A stretch of DNA of 64,000 bases, from the NCBI RefSeq assembly GCF_001890385.1, contig NZ_CP018221.1:2033501-2097500 (forward strand). Direction: 5' to 3'. Positions 16,929 through 25,119 of the stretch are shown here, one piece after another. The notes below the pieces were generated by a model. That model did no database searches. It saw only the letters and a list, made by a program, of their open reading frames with translations, and had not been told where the DNA came from. The position numbers and the translations under genes were made by a program. The DNA is from Tardibacter chloracetimidivorans (GTDB lineage: Bacteria > Pseudomonadota > Alphaproteobacteria > Sphingomonadales > Sphingomonadaceae). Position 1 is the first letter of the stretch; every line of letters starts with the position of its first letter.

Positions 16929-18541
16929 GCGGCGGCCCCATCCTGGACGAGACGGCGCGCATGGCGTTCACGAAGCACCTTCTTGTCGATTTTCCCAGTC
17001 GCGGTCAGCGGAACCGTCTCGAAGATGATGACATCCGGCAGCCACCAGCGCGGCATGTGCGGCGCTAGATGTGCCAGCATCGCCTCGGCGGTCACGGTGG
17101 AGTCTTCATGCGGTTCGACGATAAGGATCGGCCTCTCTTCCCATTTGGGATGGAAAACGCCGACAACCGCCGCGAACTTCACGCCGGGGCAGGCGACTGC
17201 GGCGTTCTCGATATCGATCGAGCTCACCCATTCGCCACCAGACTTGATCACGTCTTTCTTGCGGTCGGTGATGCGCATGAAGCCGTACTCGTCTATCGTG
17301 GCGATATCGCCAGTGTCGAACCAGCCGTCCGCATCCAGTGCGCTTGCATCGCTGAGATAGTAGCGCTCGATCACCCAGGGTCCGCGGACGAGGACCGATC
17401 CGGCACTCTCCCCGTCGCTCGGCAGCTCCTGCCCCTTTTCATCAACAATCTTCAGTTCGACGCCGAACTGGCGGCGGCCCTGCCGCGTCCAGATGGTGTC
17501 GTCGAGCACGTCCTGCCCGGCTTCGGCGAGCTTTGGCGTGGGCGTGGACAGTACGCCCAGCGGGCTCATCTCGGTCATGCCCCAGATCTGGCGGACCTGA
17601 ACGCCGAAGCGGTTCTGGAAGGTTTCAGCCATCGCGCGCGGCACCGCCGATCCGCCGATCACGATTTGACGAAGCGAGCCCGTAGTCTCGGCCGTCCGCT
17701 CCAGATGATTCAGGTACATCGTCCAGATCGTCGGAACACCGCCGGAAAACGTGACCTCCTCTTCCTGAATCAGCTGCTGCAGGCTGGCGCCATCGAACCG
17801 ATCGGCAGGCAGCACGACCTTGCAGCCGTTTATGGCCGCTACGAAGGGCAGGCCCCAGGCGGTCGCGTGATATAGCGATTGGCAGGGCATGATGCAGTCA
17901 AAGGCGCTGAAGCCGAGCGCACTGTTCAGCCCCGCCGTAATAGCATGCAGTACGACTGAGCGGTGCGAGTAGAGAACGCCCTTGGGATCGCCAGTTGTTC
18001 CTGAGGTGTAACAGAGGAAAGCCGCCTCATTCTCATCAAATCGCGGCCACTCGAGCTGCGACGATGCGGCAGCAAGCATCGGCTCATAGCAAGGATCATT
18101 CCGGGTCTTGTTGCTTTCCAAGCAGACGAACGATTGCACGTCGACAAGCTTGGGACGCAATCGATCGACAATCTCTGCCAGGTTCGGATCGTAGAAGAGA
18201 GCGCGGCTACCGGCATGGACAATGGTGTAGGCGATCTGGTCATCGGACAGGCGTGGATTGGCGGTATGCAGCACCGCGCCGATGCCAGGAACCGCGAAGA
18301 ACAGCTCCATGTGATGGTAAGTGTTCCAGGCCAGCGACGTCACTCGATCTCCTGGCCGCACGCCGATGTCACGCAGCATGTTCGCGCAGCGGCGCACACG
18401 CTCGGCGAAAGCGGAATAGTCATAGCGCCACATGCTGCCATCGGTCACACACGACACGATCTCACGGTCGGGATGCGCCACTTCTGCATGATGTAGGATG
18501 CCGCTGATCATCAGCGGCGACGACTGCATCAAACCTCGCAT
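16925..18541 (-). CDS. Long-chain/medium-chain acyl-CoA synthetase (AMP-forming)
   Basis: This protein has 538 residues from the ATG at 18541, which has GGGAGGA 4 bp upstream (a longer TTG start is less likely). ANL motifs are clear: CYTSGTTGDPKGVLYSHRS, IWGMTEMSP, WFDTGDIATID, and the C-terminal lysine in LTATGKIDKKVLR. It resembles the AlkK/FadD13-like group acting on medium- to long-chain or branched acids. It is coupled to the CoA transferase gene. Together with the MDR gene at 18672 these form the operon behind copy 3 of the 25-bp element. Confidence 0.9.
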   Translation of the reverse strand: MRGLMQSSPLMISGILHHAEVAHPDREIVSCVTDGSMWRYDYSAFAERVRRCANMLRDIGVRPGDRVTSLAWNTYHHMELFFAVPGIGAVLHTANPRLSDDQIAYTIVHAGSRALFYDPNLAEIVDRLRPKLVDVQSFVCLESNKTRNDPCYEPMLAAASSQLEWPRFDENEAAFLCYTSGTTGDPKGVLYSHRSVVLHAITAGLNSALGFSAFDCIMPCQSLYHATAWGLPFVAAINGCKVVLPADRFDGASLQQLIQEEEVTFSGGVPTIWTMYLNHLERTAETTGSLRQIVIGGSAVPRAMAETFQNRFGVQVRQIWGMTEMSPLGVLSTPTPKLAEAGQDVLDDTIWTRQGRRQFGVELKIVDEKGQELPSDGESAGSVLVRGPWVIERYYLSDASALDADGWFDTGDIATIDEYGFMRITDRKKDVIKSGGEWVSSIDIENAAVACPGVKFAAVVGVFHPKWEERPILIVEPHEDSTVTAEAMLAHLAPHMPRWWLPDVIIFETVPLTATGKIDKKVLRERHARRLVQDGAAA

Positions 18542-18590
18542 GATTCCTCCCAATTATGACTTATCTTTTGCCGGACAAACAGCGGAGCGA

Positions 18591-18643
18591 GGCCGCCGTG
18601 ACAGTCCGAGGAACATGTATCCCTCATCAGCGTCGCGGCGGCC
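18591..18643. repeat. Imperfect inverted repeat between MDR and ligase genes
   Basis: GGCCGCCGTGAC (18591-18602) pairs with GTCGCGGCGGCC (18632-18643) in 11 of 12 positions, with a 29-base loop. It could be an intercistronic hairpin that tunes mRNA stability. There is no T tract, so termination is doubtful. Confidence 0.35.
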
Positions 18644-18671
18644 GTAAAGCTGCGGATCTTCGATAATCGGG

Positions 18672-19793
18672 TCAGCTGCGGGTCGGGTCAATCAGATATT
18701 TTTCGCCCGTTGCCTTCCGCTGGTAGGCTTGGAGAATATCCGGCTGCAAGGCCTCTCTCAGTCCAATGACGCGCGTATAGTGGCTGGCGAAGGTTGTTGT
18801 GAGTTCGCTCAGCATGCGCTGCGTGAGACGGTCCAAACCGTCCTGGCCGATGCTGCGAAGGAAGGAGAATATAATCCAACCGGCCGCGCCCCACCGGTAG
18901 CCGAACGCCGGACGATTAAGCACGGTGGGCGAGAGATCGAGAGCGCCATAGATATAGAGCTGCTTGAAGACGTCCGATCCCGTTCGAACAAAGTTGGTCA
19001 TCTTCCTGACCGCCGCGCGCTCCATCGCCTGAAGGATCTGGTCGCCCATCGTCCCGCCACCGATCGCGTCGAACGCGATTGTCGCGTCCGTCTCCGCGAT
19101 CGCGTCGATGAGGCGGTCACGGAAATCGCCGTCGACGCTGTTGAGCACATGGACGGCGCCAATGCCACGCAGCAGATCCACCTGCTCCTTGGAACGCACG
19201 ATATTGATCAGCGGGATGCTGTCGGCCGAGCAGATCTTCTGCATCATCTGCCCTAGATTGGAAGCAGCGGCAGTATGGAGGATTGCACGATGTCCTTCGA
19301 GTTTCGCCGTTTCCACCATGCCGAGCGCGGTCATGGCGTTTACAATGGAAGCACCGTCGGCTGCACTCCTTCCATCGGGGAGTACAATGACGTCGCGCGC
19401 GGAGACCTTGCGAAATTCTGCGAACATTCCACCGCTCATCGTCGCAACGACTCGACCCTCAAGAGCCTTTGCCTGCGGCCCGGCGGCGATGACCGTGCCG
19501 GCGCCTTCCAGGCCGATCGGCAAAGACAGGCCCAGCCGGCCTTCGACGGTAGCCATGCGCGCCTGGGGAACCGTGAAGGTAAGTTCGGGTTCCGAGCTAT
19601 CCGACATGATCACCGAGGTGACGTCTGCGGGCCCGAGTAGAAGGGCGAGATCGGTCGGATTTATCGGCGTCGCCTCGACACGGACGACGATCTCATCCTC
19701 ACGGGGATCATCAATCGAGACTTCCTCGATCGACAGCGTGAGGCGCCCGTCGCCGCTGATGGTCGACCGCATCTCTTTTCCGGTAATCATCAA
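18672..19793 (-). CDS. Zinc-binding-dehydrogenase-family (MDR) oxidoreductase
   Basis: A 373-residue MDR protein with a GroES-like N-terminal domain (VEATPINPTDLALLLGPAD) and a Rossmann domain (AILHTAAASNLGQMMQKICSADSIPLI). The nucleotide motif is altered (AASNLGQM instead of GxGxxG), as in some enoyl-CoA/quinone reductase relatives. No zinc ligands are visible. It is probably first in an operon with the acyl-CoA synthetase and CoA transferase genes. The 25-bp element lies about 180 bp upstream, leaving a long leader or a missed upstream feature. Confidence 0.78.
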   Translation of the reverse strand: MMITGKEMRSTISGDGRLTLSIEEVSIDDPREDEIVVRVEATPINPTDLALLLGPADVTSVIMSDSSEPELTFTVPQARMATVEGRLGLSLPIGLEGAGTVIAAGPQAKALEGRVVATMSGGMFAEFRKVSARDVIVLPDGRSAADGASIVNAMTALGMVETAKLEGHRAILHTAAASNLGQMMQKICSADSIPLINIVRSKEQVDLLRGIGAVHVLNSVDGDFRDRLIDAIAETDATIAFDAIGGGTMGDQILQAMERAAVRKMTNFVRTGSDVFKQLYIYGALDLSPTVLNRPAFGYRWGAAGWIIFSFLRSIGQDGLDRLTQRMLSELTTTFASHYTRVIGLREALQPDILQAYQRKATGEKYLIDPTRS

Positions 19794-19972
19794 TTCTTCT
19801 TCCTCACATGAGCATCAAGGGGAGATGTAATTCGACGGGTGACCTGAACGGCGGCCCGCTTGCCGCGGGCACTGAGCGGCACGAAATGTGGCCGGCAGCG
19901 ATCGGCCAAAACCCCCGATGTGGCCGACGCCGCGCTGTTCACCCCCCCTGGTCCTTTAATTATGAAAATGGG

Positions 19973-19997
19973 TTATATCTACGAAATGCCATATTGC
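19973..19997. promoter_or_regulatory. Shared 25-bp element, copy 3
   Basis: It reads TTATATCTACGAAA then TGCCATATTGC. It matches copy 1 at 2208 in 21 of 25 positions, and the following 14 bp also match in 11 places, so about 39 bp are conserved between the two sites. It lies between the MDR genes at 18672-19793 and 20031-20993, upstream of the former. A role as operator/promoter of the 19793 operon is inferred. Confidence 0.6.
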
Positions 19998-20030
19998 ATA
20001 TAAAATTATCGACCATTTACAGAGAGGACG

Positions 20031-20993
20031 CTAGAAGAGGATCACCGGTCGACCGCGAAGCCCGCCAGCTGCGAGCGCGCGCTGCGCATCGGCGGTTTGC
20101 TCGGGCACATATTCCCCTGCGACGCGCAGCTTGATCTCCGAGGCTGCGACCATATTGCGAAGCAGTTCGAGCCAGTCAGTACGTTCGAGCACCTCGAACA
20201 CGAACACTGGCCTGATCTCAATCCCGCGCTCGGCGGGCTTATCCCCCCAGCCCCGAACCGGGAGGTACACGCCTCCGTCACGGATGGCACCAAACGACGT
20301 TTCCGCAAGAAGCGCCGTGTCGAGGAGCGCATCAACACCTTCCGGCACCTCACGGCGAACCGCATCGGCGAAGTCTGGTCCCCGCTCGACCACGACGTCC
20401 GCGCCATAGCTCCGTACAAGACCGGCCTCTTCCGGCTTCGCGTCGGCGATCACCTTTATTCCCCGCCGTTTCGCGACGGCAATCGCGTAGTTGGCGAGAA
20501 GCCCGGCCCCGCCGGTTACGGCCAGGAACCGCCCCGTTTTCAACTCGGCGAGTTCCAGCGCGCGGAGCGCCGTCAGCCCGTTCATCGGCAGGGTGGCAGC
20601 CTCCGCAAAGGATACACCCTCAGGCATGGGGACGACCGAAGCAGCGGGCACCACGATGTGCTGCGCCTGGGCGCCCCCTTCCGGACGCCGTGGCATGACT
20701 GCTGCCATCACCTTCTCGCCGGGACGAAGGCGCGACACGCCCGTCCCGACAGATTCGATGATACCTGCGGCATCCATGCCCGGCACGACAGGCGAGCCCT
20801 GATTGTCAAAGCCTCGGTCGCGCAGCAGAAGGTCCGTCGGATTGACCGCCGCCGCCTTCACCTCGATACGGACTTCATCAGCCGCAGGCGCCCGGACGGC
20901 GCGTTCCAGGAATTGGATGACCTCATAGCCACCTGAACCCTTATATGTGACGGCCTTGCCTGTAAGCGGCCGATTTGCTGACTGTTCTGTCAT
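20031..20993 (-). CDS. NADP-dependent MDR oxidoreductase (quinone/enone reductase type)
   Basis: This protein has 320 residues from the ATG at 20993, which has a very good ribosome site (GGAGGT, 6-7 bp away). The GroES-like fold (VKAAAVNPTDLLLRDRGF, PGMDAAGIIESVG) is followed by the nucleotide loop AVTGGAGLLANYAIAVAKRRG. No catalytic zinc ligands are seen, so a zinc-independent quinone or enoyl reductase is likely. It is the last gene of the run SDR, cupin, mmsB, mmsA, MDR, 51 bp after mmsA. Confidence 0.84.
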   Translation of the reverse strand: MTEQSANRPLTGKAVTYKGSGGYEVIQFLERAVRAPAADEVRIEVKAAAVNPTDLLLRDRGFDNQGSPVVPGMDAAGIIESVGTGVSRLRPGEKVMAAVMPRRPEGGAQAQHIVVPAASVVPMPEGVSFAEAATLPMNGLTALRALELAELKTGRFLAVTGGAGLLANYAIAVAKRRGIKVIADAKPEEAGLVRSYGADVVVERGPDFADAVRREVPEGVDALLDTALLAETSFGAIRDGGVYLPVRGWGDKPAERGIEIRPVFVFEVLERTDWLELLRNMVAASEIKLRVAGEYVPEQTADAQRALAAGGLRGRPVILF

Positions 20994-21044
20994 CCATGTA
21001 CCTCCATAAACTGCGGTCCGTCGCCCTAATGGCAAATCTGTCGC

Positions 21045-22550
21045 TCACTGATTGCTCGGGAAGGCGAGCGAGAAGGATGAGGACGCAGATTGCTCGGGCT
21101 CCGGCCATCGCTGCGAAACGGTCTTCATCTTGGTATAGAACCGTGCTGCATCAGGCCCGAACATGTGAGCGTCGCCAAATTTCGAGCGACGGAGGCCGCC
21201 GAAGTTGTGATGTCCCACGGGAACCGGAACGGGCACGTTGACGCCGAGCATCCCTGCCTCGACCTCGGTCACGAAGCGATGCGCCGCATGACCGCTGCGT
21301 GTGAAGATGACGGCGCCATTGCCATATTCGTGCGCGTTCGTGACCTCGATGGCCTCATCCAGGTCCTTCAGCCGCATGATGCCGCGCGCCGGACCGAATA
21401 CTTCCTTCTTCCAGAACTCCATCTCGACCGTCACATGGTCAAGCAGGGACGGCCCGGCATAGAAACCGTCCTCCAGGCCAGGCACGACCAGGCCACGGCC
21501 ATCGAGAACCAACTCGGCACCAGCCGCGACGCCGTCGGCGATCGCCTGTTCCACGACTCGCTTGGCATCCGCCGTAATCACCGCGCCAAAGTCGGCCTTC
21601 GGGTCGTTATACGCCCCGACGTGGAGCGCCTGGATTTTCGGGACGACGAGAGAGCGCAGCTTCTCGGCGGTGCCTTCGCCGACCGCGAGCAATAAAGACA
21701 CCGCCATACAGCGCTGGCTCGAGGATCCGTAGGCCGCACTCACGAAGGCGGACGCCGCACTCTCGAGGTCGGCGTCGGGCATGACGACCATGTGGTTCTT
21801 GCCGCCGGTATATGCCGCGACGCGCTTGTCGTTCGCGCAGCCCTGACGGTAGATATACTCGCCGACATGGGTCGACCCGACGAAGCTGATCGCGGCGATT
21901 TTCGGGTGCCTCAAGATCGCGTCCACGATTTCCTTGTCGCCGTTGACCGCGTTCCAGACGCCATCCGGCAGCCCCGCCTCACGCCACAGCTTGCCGAGAA
22001 ACGCTGACGCGCCGGGAACCCGTTCGGAAGGCTTGAGGATGACGGCGTTGCCGCAGGCAATGGCCATCGAGGTCATCATCAGCGGAACCATCACGGGGAA
22101 ATTGAAGGGCGCTATGCAGCCCACGATCCCGACCGGTTGACGGATCGAGAAGGTATCGATCCCGCCGCCAACGTTACGGGAATATTCGCCCTTTGTGATC
22201 TGAGCGGCATTCGTGGCGAACTCCACCGCCTCAAGCGCGCGACCGATCTCGCCTTTCGCATCCGCGATTGTTTTGCCGTTTTCGCGCCCGATCAGATCGG
22301 CGAGCTTATCGGTGTTCTCAACGACCAACTGCCGCATGCGGAAAATGACTTCCAGGCGACGAGCTTGCGAGGCATTGGCCCATGCTCGGCCAGCGCTGAA
22401 CGCGACATCAGCAGCATGGTCCAGCGTCGTTTTGCTCGCATAGGCGCAATGATAGAGTATCGAGCCATCCGACGGGTTGAACACGACGCCGCTGCGGTCG
22501 TCATCTCCTTTATACGCCTCACCCCCGATGAAATGCGTCAGATCGTCCAT
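21045..22550 (-). CDS. mmsA: CoA-acylating methylmalonate-semialdehyde dehydrogenase
   Basis: This 501-residue aldehyde dehydrogenase has the MmsA marks: FNFPVMVPLMM in the N-terminal half, KPSERVPGAS, FVGSTHVGEYIY, and the catalytic cysteine in SSSQRCMAVS. The enzyme converts (methyl)malonate semialdehyde to propionyl- or acetyl-CoA with release of CO2 and reduction of NAD. It is 18 bp downstream of the mmsB homologue, the arrangement of valine/thymine catabolism. The surrounding genes suggest a role in degrading a branched side chain; valine breakdown itself cannot be excluded. Confidence 0.93.
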   Translation of the reverse strand: MDDLTHFIGGEAYKGDDDRSGVVFNPSDGSILYHCAYASKTTLDHAADVAFSAGRAWANASQARRLEVIFRMRQLVVENTDKLADLIGRENGKTIADAKGEIGRALEAVEFATNAAQITKGEYSRNVGGGIDTFSIRQPVGIVGCIAPFNFPVMVPLMMTSMAIACGNAVILKPSERVPGASAFLGKLWREAGLPDGVWNAVNGDKEIVDAILRHPKIAAISFVGSTHVGEYIYRQGCANDKRVAAYTGGKNHMVVMPDADLESAASAFVSAAYGSSSQRCMAVSLLLAVGEGTAEKLRSLVVPKIQALHVGAYNDPKADFGAVITADAKRVVEQAIADGVAAGAELVLDGRGLVVPGLEDGFYAGPSLLDHVTVEMEFWKKEVFGPARGIMRLKDLDEAIEVTNAHEYGNGAVIFTRSGHAAHRFVTEVEAGMLGVNVPVPVPVGHHNFGGLRRSKFGDAHMFGPDAARFYTKMKTVSQRWPEPEQSASSSFSLAFPSNQ

Positions 22551-22568
22551 AATTATGCTCCGTGTTAT

Positions 22569-23477
22569 TCAGGCCTGATGATTGAGGCTGGGCGCATAGA
22601 AGCGCTGGATGCTGGAGAAATCCTGCAGACCGTTTTCTTGCGCGGCCGCAGCATGAAGCGAGAACAAGTTCCTGACGAGCGCGCCGAGCGGGACGGAGGC
22701 ATCCCGAACCTGCGCATTCGCGAGCGCGAGACCCAGGTCCTTGAGCATCAACCGCGTCTGAAAGCCTCCCTGGAAGGCGTTGCTTGCCGGTGCGTCTTCG
22801 ATGACCCCCGGCCACGGATTCCATCGATCCAGCATGAAGTTGTTGCCGCTGCTCCGCTTGAAGATGTCAGACAGCGCCGCGGGATCGAGCCCATTCCCTA
22901 CACCGAGCGCAAGCGCCTCGGCAGTGCCGGCCATGAGTATAGCCGCGAGCATATTGTTGCAGATCTTGGCAACCTGCCCCGCGCCGCTGTGGCCCGCGTG
23001 GAAGATGGCATGGCCCATCGCACGGAGCACGGGTTCAGCGTCAGCGAACGCTTCGAGGTCCCCGCCGACCATGAAGCTCAACGTTCCCTCACGGGCGCCC
23101 TTGGGGCCGCCGGACACCGGCGCGTCGAGCATGGCATAGCCTTTCGCCTTCGCCGCGCCGGAAAGAGTTCGCGCCGTCTCTGGCGCGATGGTCGACGAAT
23201 CTATAAGAAGCGGCCGGTGCGCAAGGCGCTCGATGAGCCCCCCCGACCCCTGATAGATGGCGTTCACGATAGCATCATTGGGCAGCATCGTGATGACGAT
23301 GTCTGCCCCGGTTGCCGCATCATATGCCGAGGAGGCCGCCCGACCGCCCAGCTCGACCAGTCGCCGAACCGCGACCTCGTTCAAATCATGTGCCGAAAGC
23401 GTGTAGCCCGCCTTAAGCAGATTCTCGGCCATGGGCGCGCCCATGTTGCCAAGGCCTATAAATGCGACATGCGTCAT
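22569..23477 (-). CDS. mmsB: 3-hydroxyisobutyrate dehydrogenase family protein
   Basis: This protein has 302 residues from the ATG at 23477. The N-terminal Rossmann motif GLGNMGAPMAENL, the substrate-binding DAPVSGGPKGAREGTLSFMVGG, and the catalytic lysine in GAGQVAKICNNM define the beta-hydroxyacid dehydrogenase family. With mmsA next to it, oxidation of 3-hydroxyisobutyrate to methylmalonate semialdehyde is the likely reaction. Tartronate-semialdehyde reductase-like activity is an alternative. The gene follows the cupin gene by 29 bp in the same operon. Confidence 0.88.
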   Translation of the reverse strand: MTHVAFIGLGNMGAPMAENLLKAGYTLSAHDLNEVAVRRLVELGGRAASSAYDAATGADIVITMLPNDAIVNAIYQGSGGLIERLAHRPLLIDSSTIAPETARTLSGAAKAKGYAMLDAPVSGGPKGAREGTLSFMVGGDLEAFADAEPVLRAMGHAIFHAGHSGAGQVAKICNNMLAAILMAGTAEALALGVGNGLDPAALSDIFKRSSGNNFMLDRWNPWPGVIEDAPASNAFQGGFQTRLMLKDLGLALANAQVRDASVPLGALVRNLFSLHAAAAQENGLQDFSSIQRFYAPSLNHQA

Positions 23478-23506
23478 GTTGTTTTCTCGGTCTTGCTGGC
23501 CGCTCA

Positions 23507-24031
23507 TTATTGTGCGGGGGTTGGCATTGGGCTGATTTTGCCGTGGAGGTTTGCGAGGTCGTCGCCGAGTATCCTGTCGCCGGCGCGGACCGGATTGGCG
23601 TCGATGAGCACGAACAAAAAGCGCACTGGTGCTGATCCTCTGACGATCCACTTATGGTTGGTTCCGCGCTGGATGACGACGTCGCCGGCCTTCAGACCGC
23701 GGATCATCTCGCCATTGTCGAGCTCCATGTCGCACGCCCCCGCCAGCACCACGGCATAATCGAGCGTCTCGGTGCGGTGCATGACGCTGGCGCTGTGCGC
23801 ATCAGGCCCCAGCTCGCCGATGCGCAGCAGCACGCGCTGGCCCTTGGGGCCGGGCTCGCCATTGTTGAAGGCGCTCTCGTCGTTGTTGACGGGAAGCTCA
23901 CTGGTGCACCACACCGTCATCGCCTGATAGTCCGGAAGCCGCTCTTGCGACCGCATGACCTCGTCCTGCCGGACGATCGCGTTGCCTTCATCGTCATGCC
24001 CCGTGACAACACGCCTAATCTCAAATGCCAC
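23507..24031 (-). CDS. Cupin domain protein
   Basis: This 174-residue single-domain cupin has its first motif in HRTETLDYAVVLAGACDMELDNGE and its second in GDVVIQRGTNHKW, giving probable metal ligands His, Glu and His. Small cupins of this group are annotated as cupin_2 proteins near aromatic and keto-acid pathways. They may be isomerases, dioxygenases or sensors. Nothing here fixes the reaction. It lies between the SDR gene (141 bp upstream) and mmsB (29 bp downstream). Confidence 0.82.
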   Translation of the reverse strand: MAFEIRRVVTGHDDEGNAIVRQDEVMRSQERLPDYQAMTVWCTSELPVNNDESAFNNGEPGPKGQRVLLRIGELGPDAHSASVMHRTETLDYAVVLAGACDMELDNGEMIRGLKAGDVVIQRGTNHKWIVRGSAPVRFLFVLIDANPVRAGDRILGDDLANLHGKISPMPTPAQ

Positions 24032-24172
24032 AGCGATCTCCTTCCTTCACAGGCCCTCAGGGCCGACGTTTTACAAACCCGCGACTATTTTGAAGTCCGG
24101 TTCTGTTTGCCCTCCGGCGCATGTCTCCAGTCCACTATTAGGCGACAGGCGCATTCACCCGCCGGATGAACT

Positions 24173-24955
24173 TCACCAGGGTAGCGGCCCATTGAAGTCA
24201 GAGAAGGAGCAGGTTGGACCGTCAGGCCCGAGCAGGGCGAGCCGTACGGGGTTTCGCGCCGCCTCCCGCACGGTCTGCGTCCCCGTGTTGTTTGTGAGGC
24301 CGGTCCGCGTGAAGCCGGGACATGCAGCGTTGACCTTGACCCCAGAACCTTCCAGCTCGATTGCCGTGGCGACGGTGATCGCATTCACGGCAGTCTTGGA
24401 TGCACCATAAAGCGGCCCGTAGATTGATCGGTAGGGCCCGGCTGGATCTGCGTTCAATGTCAGCGAACCCACTCCGCTCGACATATTGACAATCCGCGCC
24501 TGAGGCGCCTTGCGGAGAAGCGGCAGCATCGCCTGTGTAACCATCAGGACGCCGAACACGTTGGTCTCCCAGACGGCGCGAACCTCATCCATCGAGACTC
24601 TGCTTGGATGACTTAGCCGGGAATATTCATCGAACGATCTTCCAGCTGGCAACCCTCCCCTCTGCAGGATCGCGGCATTGTTTATAAGCACGTCGAGGCG
24701 GCCGAAATCTCGACGGACGAGTTCGGCCGCGGCCGCAATCGACGCCGGGTTAGCGACGTCGAGCACTATCGCGTGAGCCTTCCCGTTGATTGTGCTCGCT
24801 GCTCGCGTGCCCCGCTCCAGGTCGAGCACGCCCAGCAAGACCGTAAGACCTTTGGCGGCCAGTTCCTTTGCAACTTGGAACCCAATGCCCTCGCTGCCGC
24901 CCGTGATCAGAGCGACTTCGCCTTCTCGGTCGCGGGCAATGTCATCAGTGCTCAT
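24173..24955 (-). CDS. Short-chain dehydrogenase/reductase (classical SDR)
   Basis: A 260-residue SDR with TGGSEGIG cofactor loop (residues 18-25), NNAAI in place of NNAG, catalytic serine in NMSSGVGS and YGASK active-site tetrad. The C-terminal PGFTRTGL segment is typical of SDRs related to carbonyl/retinol reductases. It is probably first in the minus-strand operon leading to cupin, mmsB, mmsA and MDR, and would oxidise a hydroxyl group of the substrate. The specific substrate is unknown. Confidence 0.9.
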   Translation of the reverse strand: MSTDDIARDREGEVALITGGSEGIGFQVAKELAAKGLTVLLGVLDLERGTRAASTINGKAHAIVLDVANPASIAAAAELVRRDFGRLDVLINNAAILQRGGLPAGRSFDEYSRLSHPSRVSMDEVRAVWETNVFGVLMVTQAMLPLLRKAPQARIVNMSSGVGSLTLNADPAGPYRSIYGPLYGASKTAVNAITVATAIELEGSGVKVNAACPGFTRTGLTNNTGTQTVREAARNPVRLALLGPDGPTCSFSDFNGPLPW

Positions 24956-25119
24956 CTCACATCCTCCACGCTCATCCTGGTTACTGCTCAGGCCCGCCCA
25001 GGGGCCTGCCGTTGGCCGCCGCTATCGTGCCCGGAGCGGCATACCAGGATCGCAGGGCCGGCTTGACCGGCCGGCCCTGTCAAACCAGTCACTTCAGCCG
25101 ATCTTGCATATGGTCGATC

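Noticed and set aside
18591-18643. Inverted repeat as a Rho-independent terminator
   Set aside because: There is no T tract on either strand and the loop is 29 bases. Kept only as a repeat.
22137-23759. 540-codon plus-strand frame opposite mmsA, mmsB and the cupin gene
   Set aside because: It crosses three clear genes on the other strand and shows no domain; GC-rich third positions create such frames.
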